From Kappaphycus alvarezii (lineage: Eukaryota; Rhodophyta; Florideophyceae; Gigartinales; Solieriaceae): 64,000 bases of DNA. The notes beneath the pieces are model-generated. The model worked only from the letters and a program-made list of their open reading frames with translations. It ran no database searches and had not been told where the DNA came from. Positions 12,867-25,827 of this stretch are shown piece after piece; position 1 is the first letter of the stretch; each line of letters starts with the position of its first letter. The position numbers were made by a program, and so were the translations under genes. The stretch lies in the NCBI GenBank assembly GCA_002205965.3, contig NADL03000705.1, positions 124,001 to 188,000 of the forward strand, read 5' to 3'.

Positions 12867-15800
12867 AGTTAAGGAATTTGATACAGGTGATGATTTGATA
12901 GACGAGGAATTATGTACAAATAGAAACAAAACTTCAATAACAATTATGTGAAGAATTGAATCGTATGGACATTCGGTTGCTTGTTGCTATCTTTTTTATT
13001 CCCTGCTGCTCTTCCTTGTTCAATATCATTCTGGCGAGATCATATTAGCATATATGGACATTTCACGACACTTTAAGTCCGTTCAATACAACCACTTCAT
13101 ATAAGACACTAAACATGCAGCACGATTACACATTGCTAAGACGAAAGAATGATTACTCATGAACTAATTGACTCAACGATTACATGTTGATAAGAAAATA
13201 ACATTAACACTTGCCTAAATGGACTTTTTGAAACCTTTTGAATGATGTATGAATAAATGTATTAGTGACGTCTGTTTGGCACATTTCAATACTGAACAGA
13301 ATTTAAAACCAGCATGGTGCTAATCTTCAGGGAATCATGAAATTTCTCAATAGCCTGGAAATGAAAAAAGGTGACTCTGAGCCCAACCGTTGGGAACGCA
13401 GGAACTAAAAGGAATACATGTTGACAAAAAATATTCCTAAAAACAATAACGAGCCCCCAAATAGTCCCCATATTGAAAGAAAGAATGAAGATATTAAGGT
13501 TGATTCATGATTAATCAGGATATGAGGATCTTGAAAAAAACTTAGAAATATATTACATGGAAAGAATTTTATGGCTCAAAATTTGTAAAGAAGTTTAAAA
13601 TTTCTTGAAAACTGTGAAAAATACCAAGAGCTTACTCCGATCAAACACTAAAAGACTACTCTGAGCTCTCTAGTTTCCGGGGTTTGAAACATTTTCAATC
13701 AAATTTTATCGTCAACTCAAGGAAATTTCTTCCAGAAAAAAAGTCCTCTCATAGTAGTGTGACATATTACGGGCCACCCATTCTCATTCGTGCTTGATGG
13801 GGCCGCTGCTTAGGTGGTCCTAAAATTCATCGAATAAGATACAATAGAGCCATTTTTCCTCTCGACAAGAATCATCTCGAATATCGCTCGTTACGTTTAG
13901 TCACTACGGATAGGTGTTTGAGCGTACCATTTTTAGACTCAGTTGTAGCCTCTTGGTCCACCTTCATTATCCACCTGTTTGTTATCCCGCGACTATACTG
14001 CGGTATCACTTCTCCGTTTGAAAAACATCCGTTTTGGGATTGTGGCCGCTAAGGACCTGATTCTCCACGATTTATCTCTACATTTGTGTATACCAAATGG
14101 AAAATTTCACACTAAGAGTAAATAAGTGGGATAAAAAACTTTAAGGATTGTAGGGAATACTTCGAGATATAGTAAGCAGTATATTGTCTGTATAACTCAG
14201 GTTTTCGACTAGGTATTTTTGATATAGATTCTTTCCATCCAATTCTCCAGAAGCAATATCTTCCAATTTTGAGCGATTCAATCTTGTTACAGCTTCTTAA
14301 CCAACAAAAATATTGTTGCTAAGCCCAGTCACTCTCCCATTCCAAAAATTCATACCACAGTAAAGACAATTGCAGATGTTTTACTTCAATAATTCGTCGT
14401 CAGATATGGCTTTACATTCTGAATCTTTGAAACTGCATAGTCGCAAAGACACATACTAAATAACTTAAAATGCATTCGAGGGAATTTACGGATAAAAATG
14501 GGTAGAAGGAAAACATTTCGTTAAGGTAAATATCTATATGCCATCCTCATTGCCCCATTCTATCAGATAAGCGTTAAAATGATGCAGCCAATGTATATAG
14601 TTTGCATAATCGCACTCGTATCTCTCAGAATCTAGGCGTTCACTGACATCAATTACCTCCAGCGTGTTTTAAATTAATAAAAACGAAGGATGAATTTGTC
14701 GAACTCAACAAAATCAAACTTGTCTCGCTTATTCAGATACTATATTCGAAATTGATTCCCTGTCCCAATTTTGAGTGAAAACATGTTTAGTGTACATTAA
14801 GTTGCTTCCAGTAACTAACGTGATACTAAATAGTGAAACAACTTGATATATTATTGTGGGGCAACAGTGAAAGCAACTTAATGTTGAAAAACGGACATAA
14901 ATACTTTACTAGCACCGCACGAAGAACCCATTTCGTTTTTGTCACTGTCCCCCCTTTTTTTCTTCTCCCTTCCTCCTCAATTCTCTCCCTCGAACCCTTA
15001 ACAGCAAATTGTCACCTAGCCCGGCGCAAAACTACGCGTCAGGGTGAGCTCCGAGGTGCTGATCTCCTATAATTGATTGAGCAGGATTCACAAAACCCTC
15101 AAGGGTCCAATAAAATACACACGAACCTCAGACCTCCAAAAAATGCGAATTCTCGATCGCGTACACTCAAATACCAAAAACGTACCTCCGCAACAAGCTC
15201 TCCTGGCTATGCCAGAACGCCCACTAAATATGTCCAAAAATCGTGAAAATTATGAATATTATAGTGCACTCTCACTGCGCAACTTCGTGGATGCTTCACA
15301 TAAATATATGTTAACTTCATAAGTTTGCGTTTGTTTTTATTTCGCTACAGTTTCCAACCTATGTCACTCTCTTCTAACAATCGAAACTACGAGTTCAATG
15401 TGAGACGATCCTTTGCATTGAATTTGCTCATGAGGGTCCCGACTTCTTGCCTCATTAATAGCCTTTAGTTAAGGTTTGAACGACATGTGCTAATTGTGAA
15501 TAGACCTGAATGTATTGCTGGATTTCTTATGATGCTAATGCAATATTTTCAGATCCAAAAACGACCATAATATCGACCTAAAGTGTGCAGCGACGTTGAA
15601 TTAGTGTACCAATCTGGAGTCGCCTAGGTTTTTCTAGGATGTTCTGGGAAATTCCGAGGGCATACCAGCAGGGCATTTTTAGTGTGGCATTTTAAGTTTT
15701 AGTTTTTATCTTGGGAAAATGTGGGATGATTTCATATTTTAAAGATATGGTCGGTTGCGGCCCGGGATATCCTATAAGGATACCAGTAGTATCTTTTAAA

Positions 15801-18470
15801 GTTCCCTGAAGAGCCGGTTCAAGGCCGTCTAGCAGACAGCTGTGTTGGACAATATGGCCGCGCCGGCGTGCCTCTGAGTAAGTACGGCTCGGACTTTACC
15901 ATAGGCCTTTTTCTTGTATGTAGTTTCTTATATTGCATTGGTGTAATGAATATAGATGCTTCTATGTGATTCTAGACTATAAAGCGATTTGGAAGTATCT
16001 AGTTAGTACATTGTATATGTATGATTTTACACCCTTTCTCGGGGGTACAATTCACTATATGAGTGATTGTAGATGCCGGGTAGCGACACTAAGACCAAAC
16101 GTACATTTTTCAACATCTCTCAAAGTTAACATTTGAGTTCATTTCAACTGTCTTCTTTTGCCCCAACTGGTCGTCTGTTTCAATTAGTAGTTTATGTCAC
16201 TGATTGAATTAACGACGAAACCAAAATTAGTCCAGGTTGCTTTCTCATTCATTAAACACAAAAGCTTCATCTGCCCTAGACACACCCTAGAAAGGAAATC
16301 GCTGTGTTGTAATGGTTGCAGATGTTATCACAGTGTAATCGTATCAGTAGGATCAGGGGTCTGGGGTACCGAGTGCAGCGGATATTTTGCTTTGCCAGCG
16401 GTCGCGGGCAGCGAGAGGCTGATCTGTAAATAGAGATTAGCGGCTCAAAGATGCAGTTGGTATCGGGTCTCAGGTTTTCGTCCAAGGACACAATTTGAGA
16501 TTGGGTAAATAAGCCTCGGTGTAGGGTTCGCTGAACGGCTTCTGAGAGCAAGACTCTGCTTCCAACCGCTCTGTTCGCACAAAATTTAACCTTACACGTG
16601 TACCAGCATCGTACAGAAATGCAGGGGGAATCTCTATGGCGGTGGGAACAAGCAAGCAGAGCCGCCGAGGAGGGGTGAGATAGAACCTAATCAGAAAGAA
16701 GCCGGGAAAGAACCTGGAGAGCTTGCATGCCGTGCAGGTAAGATGTGAAGCGGGTAACGAAATCGTAAAACTCTTCCGGGGAGGGTTATTACGGCGCCTA
16801 GCAGTGTGGACGACAATGCGGCGGAAAAGCAAGGGGGAACCGTTTAGGAGGGGATGCTGGGGTGGTTTACATTTGAAAGATACGTAAGGCTACGTTCCGG
16901 AGGTATCAAGATAGTGACTACGTCGTAAACATGAGTTAACATCTTCGGGAGACCGCTACTCACCATCTTTATTTACTGAACCACCGCCTCGGAAGGTCCA
17001 GCTCCTCTGCTTGGTCAACTGCGTCATCAAAGCCGTAGCCGTCTTCAGAGTTGAAGTCAAATCAATCCATCCATATCAAAGGCACTCAGAGGTGCATAGT
17101 TCCGTACGGCCTCGTAGAATCCAGGCCGGTGGCCATCTCTGCCCTCGTAATGGCATCACCCGCGCGCCCAGTTGACGTCTGCCCATAGACTCCATCGGGG
17201 GTATTTATGATAGGGGCGGCTTCCAGGGAAGATGGGGGCTGCTCATCACCATATGGTGGCGGGGGTGAGGGGTTCCGTAGAGACGAACGATTGACCGGGG
17301 GATTGTTCCTGTTGGGAGCCCACGGAGCACAGTCCACATGCAATGGGTTCAAATTAGTTGCAAAATCCGAGCCCTTACTAACCTTGCCCGCGCGCCCAGC
17401 TGACGCCTGCCCATAGACGTCTTTTAGTGGTTTACGGTTTGAAACAATGATCGGTTTCCTTCGTCCAAATAATCGTAGTCTGCTAGACAGTTCATCAGAT
17501 ATGCTGCTCTAGAATAATGACGGGGGGCAAGGTAGAGGGCGTACCGCAAGTAGCATAATCACTGCACATATTGGCTGACCGCTTCCTACATTGCTTGCAT
17601 AAGCGAGGATGAATTGAGAGGCGTGACTGCCAGGTTGCACTCACTCCTGAATCGGCGAAGGCCTCCCAGAACCCGATCATAAAGCCCCGCCAAAACGGTC
17701 AACACCGCACAAGGCCGAAAGTCAGGGCTACGGGACGCAGCAGAGGAACGATTTTCGTTTCCGTCACATTCGTGAGTCCGTTTTTTCCCACAAATAGAAG
17801 AGCCTGTTGTTTCCACCCCTTGACATATTTGAATGCAGCGAAAGCTTCAAATTTTAGGGGTTGCCGAGACTTCATGACAACAAATTCCCAGGCCCGACCT
17901 GTCCCAGTGCCCATATCCACTCTCGGCGGATGGCACTCTGGCACATCCGATATTTTGAATAAAGTGCCCAAACACATAACCGACCACATCTTCCATGCAT
18001 TAATATAACCCAAAAATCCCCCATGGCTATGAGAGCCACGGAGAACTTCGGGCGGATACGACCCATCCGCGTACAAAGAAACGCTGCGGTAGCCATTTCG
18101 TCCAATGAAGTGGGCCATACGGCTGGCGTTACGCTAGTTTTGTGATTGCTATTCCTGTCCGCTCCTAGTGCGCATAGATGCCTTCTTCCTCTTGACAACA
18201 GCCATCAGTGTCTCTACGCAATAAAGCACGAAAACTTTGTCCCATTTGGGGTAACGGCTGTCGCCGCATGCCTTAACACGAAAATGTCGCAACCTCCAAA
18301 ATTTTCTATTGCTCCTGCGGCGACTCTCCTTGCAATTTCAAGGATAACCACATGTGCGTCAAGATGAAACTCCCTCAGGAAGCAGATAGGCTCAGCGACA
18401 AGTCGTGAGCCTACTGTACGTTAAGAGGGGAGGAATTGCGGGTATTACCAGCATTTCGAGGCCTTTGCCT
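12867..18470. other. Intergenic region, nothing recognised
   Basis: No open frame here has a recognisable domain. AT-rich sequence gives way to more balanced composition after about 15.5 kb. A 32-bp near-identical pair (CGCGCGCCCAG...GCCCATAGAC) at 17,158-17,190 and 17,389-17,420 is the only local repeat noticed. A 139-codon minus frame (17,699-18,118) contains a readable stretch (GYRSVSLYADGSYPPEV) that could be a remnant transposon protein, but I cannot assign it. Confidence 0.5.
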
Positions 18471-18804
18471 AATTCAGAGATGTGAGCGGGTCGAAGCACT
18501 TCTCTCTTTGCAGTGGCGGCAGAGGGTTTACGAAGGCGACGTTGAGGAAGTGAGTACCTCCATTGTGATCTAGAATATGGATGTCGACCCTGTTTCCTTG
18601 CTGCCCATACACGTTGGTTACACATTTGGGAAGCGAGCGGCCTTCTTCAAATCTGAGGTGAGCATTGGCGCACATCAGTTGTGCTAGTTGTGAATTTCCC
18701 GCAGAAAGGAAACCCGTTTGGTTGCACACCAAAGTCCGATTTTGACTTTGTATCATTCGACTTGCGTGTGCTTGTTTTGTGTCTGTGTTTTCAGGAGTCG
18801 CCAA
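18470..18804 (-). repeat. Repeat B, copy 1, with conserved frame
   Basis: Resembles 52,539-52,832 on the same strand. The minus-strand translations share FLSAG, a short variable gap, then CANAHLR/CPNAHLR, a glycine-acid stretch (EEGR/GEGR) and VYGQQ/VWAAK, so coding similarity has been kept while DNA has diverged. This copy reads 111 codons without a stop. Function unknown. It is probably part of a transposable element ORF, since the second copy also lies among repeats, immediately upstream of the isopropylmalate dehydratase gene. Confidence 0.55.
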
Positions 18805-18880
18805 ACAACTACAGTTGAATCCCTGTGAGTAGAGTTGTAGGACTGCCGAATACGACCCAAGTTGATGTCGTGCTAGAACA

Positions 18881-20190
18881 GTTACTTGTTATTATCATTT
18901 GCATTCGAGCATTTTGATGGTATCATGAACCGCCACGTAGCGCATGATGTCGAAAGCGCTGCATTTCCGAACGCATTCTGTCGACAGAGACCAGGGCTAA
19001 ACGGTGTGGTGTTGACATCAGCAGCAACCAACTATACGAATTCTTAGTTTTCCCATTGTTTCCCGCTCTCTTATCTTAGTGAGAATGATCTAGAGCATTC
19101 CAAAGTGACGCAACTACGAAATGCGTCAACCATTTTCACCAAATTTATACGTCAAACTTTAAATACAACTTTGGAAATATCGCAATGAGATACAGTAGGT
19201 CACAGGGAATATTACCGTTTCCACCGCAAGTGTACCAATGCAGATTGGTACACTTGTGGTGGAAAAGTCTATGCTGTCTTGCTTTATTCTAGGACTATAA
19301 CATTCCCTGTGTGTGGAATGTTTACGGGATGTGGAAAAAGCATGAGGGAGAACATGCTGACATTCCCTTCCAAAATTATTTCATTACAAGTACAGTTCAT
19401 CAGATGCTTGTCATTTATCAAGACCGCAAGACCGCATGTCAGCATCTCCATGCCGAGTAAACCAACTGCACACACTATAAAGGGCCATCTCAACCACTCT
19501 GTCGGGGGATTCATGCTTAGTTCCAAAAAACTACTCTACCTTCGCAGCACAAAGCACCAACTTCCCCAAATTATTGAACCCTCACAAGTTCCACTCTGCA
19601 CCACCGCTACCAAACTAACAAAGTCACCGAAGTTCCCTTCGCCGCTACTATTCGAAAACCTCCCCGATATGACTCTAACAGCTTTTCTACCTGACTCTAT
19701 GCCACACTAACTCTCGTCGCAAGATCCCCCCACTGATGGAAGCCCTGCCGAGGAGCGCCTAGCTTTACTTATCAGGGCCTCATTCACAGCCTTCGGTTGT
19801 CGACTCGAAGACCGCCAAGGCAACCGCCGCTGACCTAACAATATAGACTTTCTGCTACCTCGCGTCGAACCCGTCGCCAGGGTGGGAAGGCTATATTTGC
19901 CTCCCTCGACAATTTGATCCGTAGGGCTACACTGCCTGAAAAACTTTCGAGTGGGAATGAATCCCCAGGTGATAGAGGGTTTGAAAAATAGATGAACAAT
20001 AAAGTTTCAGCGCGAATCGCAAAATGGAGGATACTGGATCGGGAGGTGGGCTGTCTCAAGCCTAACTTGCCCTGATGTATGTGACACTGGGACTGGAATG
20101 GTTTATTTTGCTCTACAGAATTCGTCCCATTTAGCCATATTTCTTCCTATTCATCTAGGTTTCGTGTCGTTTATGTGGATTGGCATTAGT
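18881..20190 (+). repeat. Repeat A, copy 1 (unclassified dispersed repeat)
   Basis: About 1.3 kb, matched in the same orientation at 49,090-50,215 plus 52,170-52,245. Shared blocks include ATCATGAACCGCCACGTAGCG and GTTGTCGACTCGAAGACCGCC. Both copies carry a plus-strand frame in which FPSKIISL, CLSFI, KPTA and AFGCRLEDRQGN are conserved although the DNA differs widely. In this copy the frame is broken by a stop after SMPH (19,710). No family I know matches. It may be the protein of an undescribed transposable element. Confidence 0.65.
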
Positions 20191-21120
20191 TGTTTACACT
20201 GAGTCCTGGTGCTTCATATTGCCACAATTGTCCGTTATAAAAAGAGGAAAAATCGGAAGTTGTAGCAATTTTGAATAGCCGTGTAATTAACGGTGCAACA
20301 GTCCAGAGGTTGCAATGTGCTTATCTCCTAATGAGCAAAAGAAAATTAACAAGTTAGAGAAGTGGCGAACCTCGTTGACTTCACATATTTCTTTACATTT
20401 ACTGAGAAGGTAGGAAAAGCCAGACACACAAGGCAAACTGTCAGAAAACGTCTGACGTTGATTCCATAGCCAGATCATTCGCTATTAAGGATCTTGCGTT
20501 TTTTAAACATTGGCCTGAAGGCCAGGGCTTCCTACGCCCTAGACTTTTCAGTCTTCGCGAAGGCCGGACTTGTACTGTATAATACCCGCTGTTTTGGTGT
20601 GTGATCGGAAAAGAGGCAGCAAAGAATGCCGGACCACAGTCATCCATGTCACTGCATGGTAGGTTTTGTAATTGTGGGGTTACTTGGGTCTTTATTGTGA
20701 AGAATATGAGTCCCATGAATTTTCATTCAAATCATGTGGCAGGATCTACCGTACAATACAATAGCCATTCGGAGTCCCCAGCGTTACGAATGAACATTTA
20801 CAGTACACACCATCGGCGTGGACACAACCGACCACATGTTTCATACTAGTACTCTCGATCAAAGATAAAAGAAATGCTAAATTTTTGAATAAAATACAAT
20901 ATCATGTTGGTGCAATTGTATAGTACAGCGTAATTCAAAAAATATATAATTTTATCTAAAATTACGACATTTCTAAAAATGGAACTTCGCTCAATTATTT
21001 CCCGCTCACCAACGGTATGAGCCTCTGATTTCCAAAAGGTGAAGAATCAAAATATGAAAAATTACCATTTCCAAACGCCCCAAATATTTGAAAAATTTGC
21101 GCGCCATTTCCAAATGAAAA
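20191..21120. other. Intergenic region, nothing recognised
   Basis: No supportable gene. Short frames on both strands lack motifs. The sequence becomes AT-rich again after 20,860, just before a GTAC-type repeat. Confidence 0.5.
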
Positions 21121-21153
21121 ATACAGTACAGTTACAGTACTGTACTGTGCTGT
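21121..21153. promoter_or_regulatory. TACTG/GTAC palindromic repeat
   Basis: Contains ACAGTACTGTACTGTGCTGT, an overlapping self-complementary array of the TACTG/CAGTA unit. The same motif recurs in gene-flanking gaps elsewhere in the window. Here it stands upstream of the minisatellite and the transposase remnant. A regulatory role is inferred only from the recurrence. Confidence 0.4.
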
Positions 21154-21279
21154 TGATTTATCCCAGTAGAACGTAATGAACACTGCCCTGCTCCTCTCCC
21201 CAGCCGTGCCTCAGCTCCAAACCCGTCCACAACAACTCGCTATTCTGCCCCGCATTGCTCCTCTGCACGGCCCTTTCTT

Positions 21280-21545
21280 AGTGCTCCGCCCAGCACTCTT
21301 GTTCCGCCCAGCACTCTTGCTCCGCCCATCACTCTTGCTCCGCCCATCACTCTTGCCCTACCCAGCACTCTTGCTCCTGTCAGACTGTTGCATTGCCCAG
21401 CACTCCTGCTCCTGTCAGCACTCTTGCATCGCCCAGCACTCCTTCTTCTGTCAGCACTCTTGCTCTGCGCAGCCTTCTTGCTCCGTGTAGCACTCCTGAT
21501 CCTTTCTGCACTTTTGCGCCGCTCAGCACTCCTGCTCAGCTCATT
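21280..21545 (+). repeat. 18-bp minisatellite (CAGCACTCTTGCTCCGCC type)
   Basis: About fourteen imperfect tandem units, each built on CAGCACTC followed by TTGCTCC or CCTGCTC. The 18-base unit keeps frame, so two forward frames read as LLLRPA or CSAQHS repeats; this is a by-product of the repeat, not evidence of a protein. It ends just before the start of the Harbinger-type ORF. Confidence 0.8.
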
Positions 21546-21569
21546 TTCATCTAAACAGTCTGTACTGAC

Positions 21570-22386
21570 ATGAGTGAGTTTCAGCCAAGCGAACCAACCG
21601 TCAACTTGCCCTCCCCATCGGAAGCTGCAGACGCCCTTCAGCTGTTGACTTCAACTGCAGTGACCAGGGAGAAGGAAAAGCGTAGGTATGCGAACATCAG
21701 TCGCGCCAATGATAGCGATGATGAAAATGACAGCACGTCCACCGTCTTCGATGCGTTCTACGAGTCTAGCGGTTGCAAAGGGATTCACGAGATGAGAAAT
21801 TTGATGCTGCTCAGTTCAAGCAGCTCTGGAACGCCTTTTCGCACATTGTGCGTGAGACGCACAACGTTGGTCCGGCCGCAAGAGCGTTTATAATGGAATG
21901 GATCTACTATTCATGACTCTAGTAGTCCTCAAATGTGGGGCGCAGTGGGACATAGCGGCTCGCGTCTTCAACTTGAAGGCTTCTACATTCGAGAAGATGG
22001 TAACTAAGTTTATTGATGGAATTTGGCAGTTTACGTACAGGGGTTTAGTTTTAGAAACTGATTGCACATACCCGTTTGGAGAGCTACTCGAAAATCGCGT
22101 TCGACTCAAGTACAATCCTTGCGCACGATATGCAACTGATGTTACTTTCCAACAAAGTAACAGAACATCGGGAAATATGCAAGAGGGTAAGAAATATTTC
22201 TCTGGAAAACATAAGCTCTGCGGTTACAAAGTAGAAGTTAGTGTTTTAAGAAATGGACAAGCTATAAACTGCAGCTCACATTATCCGGCAAGCGTTTCGG
22301 ACCTGGAAATATTCCAGCGAAATGTTAGGTTTCACAAAAAGGCCCTCAAGAAAAAGTCGGGTGAAGAGAACATAGCATTAAAATGA
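21570..22386 (+). pseudogene. PIF/Harbinger-like transposase remnant (DDE_Tnp_4 type)
   Basis: 21,570-21,893 gives a polar N-terminal region; the frame changes near 21,890 and 21,898-22,386 gives the catalytic part. That part has ATDVTFQ, corresponding to the first catalytic aspartate, then EGKKYFSGKHKLCGYKVEVS and HYPASVSDLEIF, which carries the second aspartate. This order is characteristic of the DDE superfamily endonuclease of PIF/Harbinger elements and HARBI1. The ORF stops soon after, without the third acidic residue, so the enzyme is truncated and inactive. No terminal inverted repeats or target duplication could be defined by eye. The upstream minisatellite may have disrupted the left end. 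Confidence 0.8.
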
Positions 22387-23670
22387 CCCAAAAATTCTCC
22401 GGACCTGCAACTTAGGTACCGGACGAACATCGGAGCAATTTTAACTAAATAAGAAGGTACTCGTAGCCCCTTCGAAAAACAACCTAGTTGGAGGTGACCA
22501 CCAACGTAGCGTATCGCTGAAATAGAATCGCCCTCCACCTAGATTACTGATCCAGTGGTCGGCAGTCTACCGATCTTGCCACTTTCTTGATTGTATAGAA
22601 TGCATCGGGGTGCCACGAAAGGTAGTGGCGATGCAACCCGCGGCGAGTGATTTAAACCGCCAAAATGTAAAACACGGGAGCGAGTAGGGTGGAGACTGGT
22701 TTAGTTACTGAGGCCGAGTGAGCAGTAGACATCAAATGCCATCAGATTTGGATTTTACACAACCGTTAGGGATGCACGAGCGGGTCGGGAAGTTGGGCAA
22801 GGCGAAGAGAACTTTTTGTGCATAGACTCTCCAAATTTGGATTACCCAAAATACTGTACAGTCCTTCAGCTTTGCACTGTACTGTACATATGAGCTCCTG
22901 GATGGATATCTATTGATTGTATCTCAGGAGTTTGACTTTACTTATCCTCTAAACGCTCTGACTTCAATACGCCCCCTCTGCAGATTCCTGTTCACACTCA
23001 AACTTGTAACGTGCTACAAACGCAGAAGCATGATGCCCCAAAGAGCTCCTTGGGTTTTTGTACAGTCTTGTACTGAATGCACTACACAACTGTTACGACC
23101 GCAGTCGCTGATGCTTTCAACACACAGTTCGCCTACTCTGTTCGCGACCTGATGAAGTAATCAGTGTTACATTTTGGGGCCTATTTTGGCTTCGTAGACC
23201 TATTGGAGTGATAAAATGGGTCAAATTAGCGAGTCCCAATACTGGAAACGCCACGCATTCCAGTACGGGATTTTTTTCTCTTCTGTGATATTCTTGAAGA
23301 GACAATTTCGCAAATTCTTGGAGAGAATATCACAAAGGACAACTCACGACCACCTACCAGGAGAGAGTTTACCTATGTTAAGAAATCCCCACGATTAACA
23401 TAATGAAGCACTCTGTCCTTTCTAGACGAGGCCGCTTCGCCTGGCGCCCAGTGCTCAATAAGAGAAAGAAGGGGTTGGTTTACCACGGTTCGTAAATTCC
23501 AACTAAATACAATAGACCTAACTTTTCAACCGGAAGCTATTGCAGGACGCAACCATGGTACCGAAGGGTCATACCGAGACCATTCTATACGTAACGTAGT
23601 CATTGCTCAAGGAGGAACAGGGCAACTGCTATCAAGAGAGCGAATGCCAATCTTCAAACCACTGAGGCAT
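22387..23670. other. Intergenic region with one GTAC-type repeat
   Basis: No supportable gene. At 22,852-22,890 ATACTGTACAG and GCACTGTACTGTACAT repeat the TACTG/GTAC unit seen at gene-flanking sites. The rest, probably including the 3' part of the Harbinger element, is unrecognisable. Confidence 0.5.
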
Positions 23671-24207
23671 TCAATTCTCACCCTGAAGGCTAGTAGCAGA
23701 TGTTACTGAAAGAATGTGACTTTGAGATCGGTTAGTGGGAGACTGCTCATTCATCTGGGGACTAGAATCGGCGTTAAACTCGCTGGAGAGCTGGCGGGAA
23801 AATGCAAAGGAAAGGTAGTCGTTCGGGGAAGGCCATGGCGCTCCATGGTTTCCAATTTCCAGTAGTAATGGTGCGTGAGGGCAGTTAGAGCAGACACCAG
23901 GTGGAGCTTTTGTGATTGCGAGCTGTCGGGTGTCGTTACTGTGGCTTTGTTCAATCATCGTGAACGATGATGAACGTACAAAAAGTACTTGGTCCGCACC
24001 AGGGGTTTTGCCTTTGTATTTCTCGTGCATCAGAGTTTTCACGGTCAATTTATTCCGCAGGTTGACATTCTGTATCCTCTGTGCAAGGAAGCAACAGATG
24101 GCGCATGCCAGCCAGATGGATAATGACAAAGTTACAGTATCGTCGAAATAGCAAGTGGGCCCCAAACGCAAAGCACCTCTTTCCGTCTTCGCAAAAGGTT
24201 GGGGCAT
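23671..24207 (-). CDS. Hypothetical protein with one membrane segment
   Basis: A 178-codon frame starting at the first ATG (MPQPFAKTER). I do not recognise it. Residues about 22-45 (TVTLSLSIWLACAICCFLAQ) form one hydrophobic segment long enough to span a membrane. It is followed by a basic stretch (RNKLTVKTLMHEKYKGK) and a serine/asparagine-rich tail. It lies downstream of the AP-3 mu gene on the same strand, with about 250 bp between. Length and the clean hydrophobic helix argue for a real gene; lack of any known domain and the nearby repeats argue against. Confidence 0.3.
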   Translation of the reverse strand: MPQPFAKTERGALRLGPTCYFDDTVTLSLSIWLACAICCFLAQRIQNVNLRNKLTVKTLMHEKYKGKTPGADQVLFVRSSSFTMIEQSHSNDTRQLAITKAPPGVCSNCPHAPLLLEIGNHGAPWPSPNDYLSFAFSRQLSSEFNADSSPQMNEQSPTNRSQSHILSVTSATSLQGEN

Positions 24208-24456
24208 CAATTCATCATTCCCAACAGGGCGCTGCTCTCCGCACACTTTAACAAACGCCGCAACGCTCCACAGTACAACTGAACATACCGCCGATTACGC
24301 TCTCATTGATAATAGCCCTTCTTACCGACTGTCCCTCTCGCTTCTTCCTTTTGCCACAGTCCCTCGAATCAGTGCTACGGCTTAACTCGAGGGTGCTAAG
24401 ACTATGCTTGAGGATGACTGACCCCTCACATGTCACATTAAAGTCAAAATCTACTT

Positions 24457-25827
24457 CTACGTGCGTACTTCGTATAGCCCGGCTTTTGTTACGCAACGCA
24501 ACCCCTTGTAATACTGATACTTTTCTCCTGGCATCAGCTCCAAACTATCCACTGACGCCCCGCTCGCCGCAAACCCTGGAATCCTAAACGCCACCAACAC
24601 CTGCGGATTGTTGACCTGTGCTCTTTCACCAGACTGATTTGCCCCACCATAGCGGGCGTTTTCCCCTTTGGAACCCCCCCTATATTCCACGTACACATCC
24701 CAGTAGAGCCTTCAAACTGCACCGTCCCGTAGTTGGCACTCAAACTAGCCCCACATACCTCCGTCCCGAATGGCACACGGACAACAACAGAGTCCATTAC
24801 GTTTGTCGTCTCGCTTGTCAATCCTTTCGCACCCGCCGCAGACATCACATGCGCAAGCATCAACGACCCGGCCTGTGCCGCTGTCGTTGGGGCCGACGGG
24901 GCATTTGTTTGGGCATGGAAACGAGGTACCAACGTTATCGATACGGAGCCACTAAGGTTCTCGCGGTCAAACTCTACCTTTGCCTGCACCTCGACAGGTA
25001 AACTAATGCCATTCATTTCCCTGATTTTGTACTCGACAAGTGTAAACTGACCATCCGGTGGGATAAAACTGAGTGAGTTAGTCTCGAAGAAGCGGGCGGA
25101 ACGCACACAGTGATGAAAGGCGACATCGTCAAACGGCGCGTTCGAGCGCATGTGAAGGGAAACGTCAGGAGTGCCGGACAGCCTTGAATTAACTGTGACG
25201 ATGCCAGAGACAAGCAGGTTTGAGAGGTGGTTGCGGTGGGAGGAGAAGGTGGCATGGAGGGTTTCAATGACGTCGACAAAAATTTCATTCTGCGTGTACT
25301 TGACGCCGGAACGACGCCAGGGAACAGTGGACGGGGCCAGGGTTGGGGTAACAGCTGTGGATTTCTTGATCGTATCCGGTGCGAGGGTGTCAAAAACACG
25401 GTTAATCATGGAAGGGGGGTAATGAGTTCCTTGAGGGTGTTGGGCTCGACAGTGAGAGGAAAACCAGAGTCGAGAATTTGATCGAGAAGCTCATAAACGG
25501 TAATGAAGTTATCTTTGATTGCGTGCTCATTGAGTTCGCCAAAGTAATCGATGAATATGTCGGAGAGAGATTGCAGAAACTGGGTTACAAAGTGGGGTTG
25601 AGTGTCAGATAAAAGGGAGGCGAGGAAGAAAAGGTTGTCACGTTGGAGATGGATGAGGGTGCCTTTGGTGGTGGGGAGAAATGGGGAACGTCGACAGGAG
25701 TACCGCGGGAAGTTTTTGAAGTTTGTGTCCAGAATGGTGTAGATTCAGTGCGGGAGCTGTTACCACGGTAGTGCTTCTCGATGATGACCTCGCCGGTATT
25801 GTTCAGGATGAAAACGCTGTGAATCAT
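24457..25827 (-). CDS. AP3M: AP-3 adaptor complex mu subunit
   Basis: Medium chain of the AP-3 clathrin-associated adaptor, which sorts cargo with YxxPhi signals from endosomes or trans-Golgi to vacuole or lysosome-type compartments. It starts MIHSVFILNN, a longin-type N terminus typical of AP-3 mu, followed by RDNLFF, YFGELNEHAIKDN and VYELLDQILDSGFP. The mu homology domain begins VPWRRSGVKYTQNE and contains SFIPPDGQF. The C terminus is VTKAGLYEVRT, matching the family end. Three frame breaks are each explained by one missing base: an A run (plus strand) at 25,679-25,681, a G run at 25,414-25,419 and a T run at 24,624-24,626. With these, the protein is about 457 residues, slightly longer than the usual ~420. 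Divergent from mS29, 307 bp away. Confidence 0.93.
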
